This document shows positions 49,795 through 56,711 of a DNA stretch of 64,000 nucleotides, one piece after another. The DNA is taken from positions 1 through 64,000 of IMG/VR virus record IMGVR_UViG_3300028569_000018. One strand, given 5' to 3'. Position 1 is the stretch's first letter. Every line of letters starts with the position of its first letter. The notes below the pieces were generated by a model, which had not been told where the DNA came from, ran no database searches, and saw nothing but the letters and a program-made list of their open reading frames with translations. This DNA is from a virus. The translations under genes were made by a program, and so were the position numbers.

Positions 49795-51033
49795 ATGACC
49801 GTATACCCTAAAATGCAATACTATCCGAGCTTTTCGACCGGCGAATTTGCAAACGACTGTAAAGACCCTAATAAGTTACTAGGAGGTAAACTTACTCCAA
49901 GATTCTACTCCAAAGAATTCCCCCAAGAATTTCAGCATCCATACTTCCTATTAACTGCGGGTCACTTATATAAGAAAATGGATATCCGCAAAACGATGGG
50001 CCTGGAGGATGCTCTAGTAATGGGTGATTCTGGTGGATATCAAATTGCAATGGGTGCAATGAAATGGGACATGTCCGTTAGACAGCAAATATTTGAATGG
50101 CTAGAAGCTAACTCAGATATTGCTATGAATATAGATATTCCACCCTACGGAGACATGACCGGTAAATTTGACGAATGTATTGATATCAGTTATGATAACT
50201 TTAAGTATTTCGAAAAAAATCAGACAGGCAAAACTAAGTTCCTGAATGTGATTCAAGGTAATAACTTCCAGCAACGTCTTAAATGGTACGATAAGGTTAA
50301 AGACTTTGAATTCAAAGGTTGGTCATGTGGCGGGTGCCGTCTACCATATAGATTAGCGGCTAATATGACTGCCCTAATTGAAGGTAAAGAACACTTAAAG
50401 GACCGCAACGAATATCTTCACATATTAGGTACGACAAAAATATCAGATTTCTTCTTCTTATCACAATTACAGAAATCATTGGTAGAAGTAGGTTCTAAAA
50501 TGCGAGTTACAACTGATTCAAGCTCACCATCTCGGTCAGTAGCATTCGGATTGTATTATGTCGGTGCAAACCTTAATCTGGATACGTTTAAATCATTACA
50601 TATTCCAAAAGCAATTTCTACTAATAAGGCGTTTGTTGCTCCGGATTGTTTACAAACAATCTTACCGCATCAACTAGATATGCCAATGCCAGCATCAACA
50701 GAATTTGATAAAATTATCAAAGGAATGTATACATATGGTGACTGTGTGAATAATCTTAATGATAGCACAATGTTCATGACGTTGCATAATTTTATGCTAT
50801 ATCAGGATGTACAAACTGTAATTGCTGACTTCGTATATCATCATGACTATTTGCTTGAGCAAGTAACATCAAAAGATACATTCCACGTAATGCGAATATT
50901 AGATGAGATTATTAAGAGTGATAATCCGAGAAAGGTTCTACTGAAAAATGAATCGTATCTAATCGGATTGTCGACAGTAATCAATAATTCAACAGTTAAA
51001 GATAATAGTATTTCAGAATTTTTCACAGTATAA
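49795..51033 (+). CDS. DpdA-like DNA-guanine transglycosylase (TGT fold)
   Basis: 412 residues. LVMGDSGGYQIAMGAMKW carries the D-S-G-G-Y-Q of TGT-fold enzymes; NIDIPPYGDM gives the second Asp; VIQGNNFQQRLKWYDKV and GWSCGGCRLPY follow. Phage DpdA proteins exchange guanine in DNA for a 7-deazaguanine, so this is the likely final step for the FolE-QueD-QueE products made here. The target motif and exact base cannot be read from sequence. Confidence 0.82.
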   Translation: MTVYPKMQYYPSFSTGEFANDCKDPNKLLGGKLTPRFYSKEFPQEFQHPYFLLTAGHLYKKMDIRKTMGLEDALVMGDSGGYQIAMGAMKWDMSVRQQIFEWLEANSDIAMNIDIPPYGDMTGKFDECIDISYDNFKYFEKNQTGKTKFLNVIQGNNFQQRLKWYDKVKDFEFKGWSCGGCRLPYRLAANMTALIEGKEHLKDRNEYLHILGTTKISDFFFLSQLQKSLVEVGSKMRVTTDSSSPSRSVAFGLYYVGANLNLDTFKSLHIPKAISTNKAFVAPDCLQTILPHQLDMPMPASTEFDKIIKGMYTYGDCVNNLNDSTMFMTLHNFMLYQDVQTVIADFVYHHDYLLEQVTSKDTFHVMRILDEIIKSDNPRKVLLKNESYLIGLSTVINNSTVKDNSISEFFTV

Positions 51034-51042
51034 ACATAAAAC

Positions 51043-51345
51043 ATGGACGCAACAAGAATTAAACCACTCGGAGACAGAGTGTTAGTAAAAGAAAAGAAAG
51101 CAGAACAAACCACTGCATCAGGTATTATCATCCCGGATTCTGTAAGAAATGATTTAGCCAAGTATGGTGAAGTAATTTCGGTAGGCCCGGGAATATTCAC
51201 GCAGAATGGTGTACTAATTCCTATGACAGTAAAAGTGGGTGATACGGTATTAATGCCCGCCTATGAAACAAGCGGTACAACAGTTAAATTCGATGGTGTA
51301 GAATATACATTAATTCGTGAAGCTGAGTTATTAATGGTAGCATAA
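51043..51345 (+). CDS. GroES-like co-chaperonin
   Basis: 100 residues. IKPLGDRVLVKEKKAEQTTA, SGIIIPDS (mobile-loop region), GEVISVGPG, VKVGDTVLMPAYETSGTTVK and YTLIREAELLMV are the full GroES pattern. It probably pairs with host GroEL for capsid protein folding, as T4 gp31 does. No GroEL gene is in the window. Confidence 0.9.
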   Translation: MDATRIKPLGDRVLVKEKKAEQTTASGIIIPDSVRNDLAKYGEVISVGPGIFTQNGVLIPMTVKVGDTVLMPAYETSGTTVKFDGVEYTLIREAELLMVA

Positions 51346-51362
51346 TTATTTCTTTGTAAGTA

Positions 51363-51393
51363 TTGGTTTTGACCAACTTTTACATTATATTCA
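51363..51393 (+). promoter_or_regulatory. sigma-type promoter (TTG-N20-TATATTCA)
   Basis: TTG 51363-51365, spacer 20, TATATTCA 51386-51393, 75 nt before the endonuclease at 51468. It may originally have served folE before the endonuclease arrived. Confidence 0.45.
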
Positions 51394-51449
51394 ATTATTA
51401 TTAACTTATTACTTATTAACTAATGCATAGATTTTGGTGCTGCGAGCAT

Positions 51450-51457
51450 ATATTTAT
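51450..51457 (+). promoter_or_regulatory. late-type box ATATTTAT
   Basis: GCATATATTTATTTAAAAAG, 10 nt before the start at 51468. Confidence 0.5.
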
Positions 51458-51467
51458 TTAAAAAGAT

Positions 51468-52319
51468 ATGCAGTCAACATTAGTAACATGTGCCATTTGT
51501 AATAAACAATACAAATATATAAATAATACACATCTTAAACAACATGGTCTGACTATAAAAGAATACAGACTTAAATTCCCCGAGTCAATTATTTGGAGCA
51601 ATGATTTACGTAAGATGTTAAACACCGCGCACACCGGTAAATCATACGAGGAAATAATGGGAGTGAATAAGGCTACACAAATGCGAGAGTTGCGTCGAAA
51701 GAGTGCAATAGCACAAATGCTTTCAGCAGACCAAATTGCTATTCGAAAGGAAAAATGTGGCGCAGCAATACATTATACCGAACAGCGAAAACATAATATG
51801 TCAAAAGGTATAACCGCTGATACTATTTCTCAAAGACGTGCCACTATAGAAAAAATTTATGGTTCGTATAATGAATGTATGCGAAGAGCATTTCCGGGCG
51901 GTAGAACATCTAAGTCAGCTAAATCATATATTGAAAAGTTTCTTGTAGAGCGGAATATCAATCCAGAGCGTTGTATGTATGAAGGTGGAGGCGTTACTGG
52001 AAAGGAATTCTATCAACAAATCATGTTACATGGTAAGAAGAAATTTGTAATGTATGATTTAGTAGTGTTTAAGAATTTGGATTTTCACGAAATTGACCTT
52101 ATATTAGAATTTAATGGCCCATATCACTTTAAATTACTTGACGTAGAACGGACACCCGATTTAAAATCAGTATACTTTTTAGATAAATGTGAGACCGTTA
52201 AATACTCGTACGAAAAAGATATTGCTAAATTAAATCATGCGTTAACATTAACGAACAACGTATACATATATTGGCAGAAAGATAAACAATTAATAAAATA
52301 TGAAGGACTCAACTATTAA
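51468..52319 (+). CDS. Vsr-like homing endonuclease with N-terminal finger
   Basis: 283 residues. CAICNKQYKYINNTHLKQHG, then LTIKEYRLKFPESI, is a MucR/Ros-like finger common in phage endonucleases. The C-terminal domain has AKSYIEKFLVERNINPERCM, MYDLVVFKN and LILEFNGPYHFKL, then YFLDKCETVKYSYEKDIAKL. The G-D-x-W-H of the other four is replaced by G-P-Y-H-F, so the catalytic set differs or is degraded. It overlaps folE by 20 nt. Confidence 0.75.
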   Translation: MQSTLVTCAICNKQYKYINNTHLKQHGLTIKEYRLKFPESIIWSNDLRKMLNTAHTGKSYEEIMGVNKATQMRELRRKSAIAQMLSADQIAIRKEKCGAAIHYTEQRKHNMSKGITADTISQRRATIEKIYGSYNECMRRAFPGGRTSKSAKSYIEKFLVERNINPERCMYEGGGVTGKEFYQQIMLHGKKKFVMYDLVVFKNLDFHEIDLILEFNGPYHFKLLDVERTPDLKSVYFLDKCETVKYSYEKDIAKLNHALTLTNNVYIYWQKDKQLIKYEGLNY

Positions 52320-52908
52320 ACTATCAAGTAAACAAATTATTAAAGCTTCGAAAACTTTCGGTAAATTTCTAGTAGATTTAGGATTTACTGACTATTTACA
52401 GAATCCGCATATGGCTGATACTCCGATGCGAGTAACTAGAGCATATGTTGAAGACTTATTTAAAGGAATTTATACAGACCCCCCTAAGATAACAGCTTTC
52501 GAAAACACGAACGGGTATGACGGCCTAGTATTTCAGGGCGATATTGAAGTAAAAAGTTGTTGTAGTCATCATTTTCTCCCTTTCATTGGTAAAGCTCACG
52601 TGTCGTATATACCGGGCAAGGCTGACCAAGTTGTCGGCCTATCTAAGTTAAATAGAATTGTAGAATGGTTCGCCAGACGTCCACAGGTGCAAGAAAATTT
52701 AACAATGCAAATTCATGATTTCATTAATACCGCAATACCCGGTAATAAAGGCGTTGCAGTTGTTATTGGCGCCAAACATATGTGTGCATCTTGCCGCGGC
52801 GTTCGACATGATTCCACAATGATGACAAGCAAGTTATCCGGGGCGTATGAAACTAATGATGCCACTAGAAATGAATTTTATAAGTTTATCGAAATGTTAC
52901 ACAAATGA
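52300..52908 (+). CDS. folE: GTP cyclohydrolase I (FolE)
   Basis: 202 residues. HMADTPMRVTRAYVEDLFKG, EVKSCCSHHFLPFIGKAHVS, VGLSKLNRIVEWFARRPQVQ, GAKHMCASCRGVRH give the zinc ligands (Cys, His, Cys) and catalytic residues of FolE. It makes 7,8-dihydroneopterin triphosphate, the first precursor for 7-deazaguanine. It overlaps the next gene by 4 nt. The start ATG lies inside the endonuclease ORF. Confidence 0.93.
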   Translation: MKDSTIKLSSKQIIKASKTFGKFLVDLGFTDYLQNPHMADTPMRVTRAYVEDLFKGIYTDPPKITAFENTNGYDGLVFQGDIEVKSCCSHHFLPFIGKAHVSYIPGKADQVVGLSKLNRIVEWFARRPQVQENLTMQIHDFINTAIPGNKGVAVVIGAKHMCASCRGVRHDSTMMTSKLSGAYETNDATRNEFYKFIEMLHK

Positions 52909-53843
52909 ACGTATTAGTAGTAGGATTAGGTATTGGTAAGTTATATGTAGAACAAGCCACAAAGTTAGGATGGTACGTCGACACAGTTGATGTCAACCCA
53001 AATGCCGGAGCCACATTTACATCAGTGCCAATGGATATGAAGTATGATTTGGGCATAGTATGTGTTCCGAATTATTTACATTTAGATATCGCAGCTCAAT
53101 TAATTGCTATATGTGATAAAGTGCTAGTTGAAAAACCGGGCTTTGCCACTAAGCAAGAGTGGGTAGAATTCTCACAGCAGTATCCGAATAGAGTATTTCT
53201 AGTTAAGAATAACTGTTTCCGTGATATCTTCTATGGTATGGGTTTGAACTTTGATAAGATTGAATCAATACATTTTAATTGGTTAAACAGAAATAGAGTT
53301 CCGAAACCGGGTAGTTGGTTTACAACAAAAGAAAAAGCATTTGGTGGTGTATCAAGAGATTTACTACCACATTTAATTCAGGCAGCCGTTGCAATGGTTA
53401 GATACGATATTGATAATTTAGCATTTGTCGGTGGAGTTAAACAACAGAATTTTGAATTGGCTGATATTGTGAAAGATAGTGACCGGCCCGGTAATTACGC
53501 ATATGGTGAGATTGACCCGAATGGTACATATGATGTAGATGACCTAACTCAGGCAGAGTTCCTGTATGGTGATGTTTCTATCATATGTACCGCGACTTGG
53601 AAAAGCAAGAGACGAATTTATGAATCACGATTAGAATGGGTAATACAGTTTAAAGATGGTACCGAAATGAAATATAACGCAGGATTGTGTCCTGATTATG
53701 CTTACGGTACAATGCTAGAAGCCATTATGCAAGAACAAGCTCCGGCCAATTTAGAAATTCACCGCAAAATGGACGAACTCGTTCATGAAGTGATTGACAA
53801 TTTATTAGAAGTTACAAAAGAATTCAACCCAGTAAAAGTATGA
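52905..53843 (+). CDS. Gfo/Idh/MocA-type oxidoreductase
   Basis: 312 residues. The N-terminal Rossmann motif VVGLGIGKLYVEQATKLG, LGIVCVPNYLHLDIAAQLI and KVLVEKPGFATKQEW (the E-K-P motif) define the family. Later KEKAFGGVSRDLLPHLIQAA resembles the G-G-x-x-x-D-x-x-x-H catalytic region. Such enzymes oxidise or reduce sugars and related polyols. Translationally coupled to folE. Confidence 0.82.
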   Translation: MNVLVVGLGIGKLYVEQATKLGWYVDTVDVNPNAGATFTSVPMDMKYDLGIVCVPNYLHLDIAAQLIAICDKVLVEKPGFATKQEWVEFSQQYPNRVFLVKNNCFRDIFYGMGLNFDKIESIHFNWLNRNRVPKPGSWFTTKEKAFGGVSRDLLPHLIQAAVAMVRYDIDNLAFVGGVKQQNFELADIVKDSDRPGNYAYGEIDPNGTYDVDDLTQAEFLYGDVSIICTATWKSKRRIYESRLEWVIQFKDGTEMKYNAGLCPDYAYGTMLEAIMQEQAPANLEIHRKMDELVHEVIDNLLEVTKEFNPVKV

Positions 53844-53890
53844 AAGTAGAATTATTACATGATATTGTGTGATTTAGGCCTAACTTGCAT

Positions 53891-53898
53891 ATATTTAT
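53891..53898 (+). promoter_or_regulatory. late-type box ATATTTAT
   Basis: GCATATATTTATATAAAAG, 13 nt before the GIY-YIG start at 53912; nearly identical to the box at 16401. Confidence 0.5.
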
Positions 53899-53911
53899 AT
53901 AAAAGAATAAA

Positions 53912-54745
53912 ATGGAATCAATTTCATATGTATATGTGTATTTAGACCCTAGTAGCCCCGGTGAATTTAAGTATATGTCGAAATCTAAAGATATGATTTA
54001 TGAATTTAATCATAAACCTTTTTATGTGGGCAAAGGAAGAAATTCACGCATGTATGACCATTTAAACAACAGTAGTATAATAGAGAATTATGCAAAACAT
54101 CGAACTATACGGAAATTAGTTAACTTGTTCGGAAAATCCACCGTAAAGTCTTTTGTAATAAAATTTGCCGATAATTTAAGTAATGAGGCCGCGTTCGCTC
54201 TTGAGATTGATATGATTATGAGTATAGGCCGATTAATAGATGGCGGACCGTTGACAAATATTTTAGTGGATTCAAATCTACCGCCCGATAATACCGGTGT
54301 AATTAGGGACACGGCTTATTGTGAGAAAATGTCACGTACTAGACGCGGGGCAAATAACCCTAACGCCCTACTTACCGACAGCCAAGCAAAAGATATTTTC
54401 TTTGACCCGAGAACTATACCGGTTATTGCAAAGGAATATAGTGTCGCGCAGGGCAGAGTTCGTGATATAAAATTGGGACTATATTATGCTGATGCTACTG
54501 GGTTTAATGAAGGTAAGCTACCGAAACTACCAATAAATAGTAAATATTTAGACCCTAGATATATCACCTGTGATGAAATACTAGATATTAAAAATTTAAT
54601 CGAAATCAAAAACTATACATATAAACAAGTGCAGGTTGTACATAATTACAGTCTGGACTTTCTATTAAAATTAAAAAAATTAAGTTATGCAAACCGAACA
54701 TACAAAAACAGAGACCGGTATAAATTACTTTCATACAACCGGTAA
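53912..54745 (+). CDS. GIY-YIG homing endonuclease
   Basis: 277 residues. YVYVYLDPSSPGEF and KPFYVGKGRNSRMYDHL match the GIY-YIG variant of Seg-type phage endonucleases (Y-V-Y, then Y-V-G-K-G, with the catalytic Arg); the Glu lies in NEAAFALEIDMIMSIG. The C-terminal half (NPNALLTDSQAKDIFFDPRT, VAQGRVRDIKLG) holds helix-turn-helix-like NUMOD segments. It overlaps the next gene by 59 nt and separates two dehydrogenase genes that were probably adjacent. Confidence 0.85.
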   Translation: MESISYVYVYLDPSSPGEFKYMSKSKDMIYEFNHKPFYVGKGRNSRMYDHLNNSSIIENYAKHRTIRKLVNLFGKSTVKSFVIKFADNLSNEAAFALEIDMIMSIGRLIDGGPLTNILVDSNLPPDNTGVIRDTAYCEKMSRTRRGANNPNALLTDSQAKDIFFDPRTIPVIAKEYSVAQGRVRDIKLGLYYADATGFNEGKLPKLPINSKYLDPRYITCDEILDIKNLIEIKNYTYKQVQVVHNYSLDFLLKLKKLSYANRTYKNRDRYKLLSYNR

Positions 54746-55649
54746 AAATGATATCATTGAATACACCGACGTGCAATTGCCCGAAATGCTAGAATCGCAA
54801 ATCATGGTGAAAACTATTCTATGCGGTATCTGTCGAAGTGACATATTTGCATACGGTGGATTTGAAGCCCCCATGCCGTTCCTAAGACAGGGTCATGAGG
54901 GACTGGGCGAAGTCGTAAAGGTCGGAAGCGAAATAACCGATGTAAAGGTCGGAGACCTAGTAGCTACCTTCTCAGACCCGGCCTACGCTACATATTATTA
55001 TGCAGGTAAGGAAGAATACGCAATAGTTCCAGAAGCTACACCAAAATACATATTACAGCCAACGGCGTGTGCTATTAATATAGCACGTCGAACAACCAGA
55101 GCATGTATTTCATTGAATCAAACATATGTACCAAAAATACTATTGATAGGCACCGGCTTTATGAGTTTGGTTATTGGGCAATATTACAATCACTTCGGTA
55201 TCAAATTTGATATCGTAGGCAGTGCTAATCCTGATAAATGGGAGAAACTCGGAGCTAAGTTAAAAACTATGCAAGAAGTTCTTGATGCGAAAGAACAGTA
55301 TGATGCCGTTATTGATTTATCTTCTAAAGCAACCAATTGGGATATTATTCCGAAGCTTCTTAAGATAGAAGGTATAATGTGTTATGCGTCTACACCATAC
55401 TCACCGGTAACAACCAATTTCTTTGAACAATGCTGGAACTGTTATTCCATTATCATGCCTAGTCCGAGAAACTCAGATTTCGGTGATGTAATGCGAACTA
55501 CCGCTAAGCTAATTACATTAGGTGCAATTGACCCGAGCGAGTATTGGACAGCTGGATATAAACGCAATGATATCTACTCAGTATATCAAGGATTTCAAGA
55601 TGGGTCCAATAGAACTCCGGAGTACATTAGGGGATACCTTGAGTTTTAA
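54687..55649 (+). CDS. zinc alcohol dehydrogenase-like (MDR) oxidoreductase
   Basis: 320 residues. CGICRSDIFAYGG holds the catalytic zinc Cys, RQGHEGLGEVVKVG the G-H-E motif, VGDLVATFSDPAY follows without the four cysteines of the structural zinc lobe, and ILLIGTGFMSLVIGQYYNHF is the NAD(P)-binding motif. The substrate is unknown. With the upstream MocA-like enzyme and nearby glycosyltransferases it suggests synthesis of a modified sugar or side-chain for DNA or surface glycans. Confidence 0.82.
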   Translation: MQTEHTKTETGINYFHTTGKNDIIEYTDVQLPEMLESQIMVKTILCGICRSDIFAYGGFEAPMPFLRQGHEGLGEVVKVGSEITDVKVGDLVATFSDPAYATYYYAGKEEYAIVPEATPKYILQPTACAINIARRTTRACISLNQTYVPKILLIGTGFMSLVIGQYYNHFGIKFDIVGSANPDKWEKLGAKLKTMQEVLDAKEQYDAVIDLSSKATNWDIIPKLLKIEGIMCYASTPYSPVTTNFFEQCWNCYSIIMPSPRNSDFGDVMRTTAKLITLGAIDPSEYWTAGYKRNDIYSVYQGFQDGSNRTPEYIRGYLEF

Positions 55650-55650
55650 A

Positions 55651-55681
55651 TTGGAATTCTAAATAATTTTACTTATCTTAA
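55651..55681 (+). promoter_or_regulatory. sigma-type promoter (TTG-N20-TATCTTAA)
   Basis: TTG 55651-55653, spacer 20, TATCTTAA 55674-55681, 4 nt before the glycosyltransferase ATG; an almost leaderless mRNA. Confidence 0.6.
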
Positions 55682-55685
55682 TAAC

Positions 55686-56711
55686 ATGAAGTCAATATAC
55701 ATTGTCGATTTAGAGAGCATGGAAAGCCGTTATACAGTTGAATGGAAATGGCATTTGCCTGAGTTACTTAAAGAACATTTATATTCTACAAATAATGATG
55801 AATATTATGTAGAAGTTATAGAGGGTGATAATAATATCCCTGAAGCTACTACACCGGGTGCATTTATAAATTTTGGTGGAACTAATATTTATAAATCATC
55901 ACAATTAATTAAGATTGCAAAATTATTCTGTGAAGGAAAAATAGTACCCGGTAGTAAATTTCTATACACTGATGCGTGGAATCCTACTATATTACAAGTT
56001 AAGTACATGAGTGAGCTATTAGGTATTCCTGTTGAACTCCACGGAATATTTCACGCGGGTTCATACGACCCTCAAGATTTTTTAGGGAGACTAATTGGTG
56101 ATAAACCCTGGGTCAGATATACAGAACGTGCTCTAATGTATTCATTAGATTATAGTTGGTTTGCGACTAAGTTCCATAAAGATATGTTTACTAATGTCTT
56201 TAATCCGTATCCAAAACATTTAATGATAGGTGGATTGCCGTTTGAGTATTTAAAGGAGATTATCAAACCTGCACCGAAAAGAGATTTGATTTTATTTCCA
56301 CATAGATTAGCACCCGAAAAACAGTTACCGGTATTCAAAGCTTTAGCTGAAAGAATGCCCCAGTTTGAATGGGTAGTATGTCAGGAGAAAAATCTAACAA
56401 AAGAAGAGTATCATAAATTACTGGGAGAAGCTAAAATAGTATTCTCAGCAAATCTTCAAGAAACTTTGGGGATTAGTTGCTATGAAGGCGCGCTCGCTAA
56501 TGCTATCCCATTAGTTCCGAACAGATTAAGTTACACCGAAATGTATACGGATACATTTAAGTTTAAATCGGATAGTTTGGATGATATGGAAGCTAAAATA
56601 TTGGATGTAATGAATTACTATCCAGATTACGTTGAAGAATTACCAAAACTAATAGATAAGCTGCAAGAGTTTTTCTGTGCAGATAAAATGCTTGCTAAAT
56701 TAACTAGTTAA
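55686..56711 (+). CDS. GT-B glycosyltransferase
   Basis: 341 residues. The N-domain holds GAFINFGGTNIYKSSQLIKI and VELHGIFHAGSYDPQDFLGR. The C-domain has LILFPHRLAPEKQLPVFKAL, FEWVVCQEK, LLGEAKIVFSANLQETLGIS and CYEGALANAIPLVPNRLSYT, with the E-x7-E-type motif of GT4-like enzymes. It may glycosylate modified DNA bases or host surface polymers. Its last base is the first base of the polymerase gene. Confidence 0.8.
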   Translation: MKSIYIVDLESMESRYTVEWKWHLPELLKEHLYSTNNDEYYVEVIEGDNNIPEATTPGAFINFGGTNIYKSSQLIKIAKLFCEGKIVPGSKFLYTDAWNPTILQVKYMSELLGIPVELHGIFHAGSYDPQDFLGRLIGDKPWVRYTERALMYSLDYSWFATKFHKDMFTNVFNPYPKHLMIGGLPFEYLKEIIKPAPKRDLILFPHRLAPEKQLPVFKALAERMPQFEWVVCQEKNLTKEEYHKLLGEAKIVFSANLQETLGISCYEGALANAIPLVPNRLSYTEMYTDTFKFKSDSLDDMEAKILDVMNYYPDYVEELPKLIDKLQEFFCADKMLAKLTS

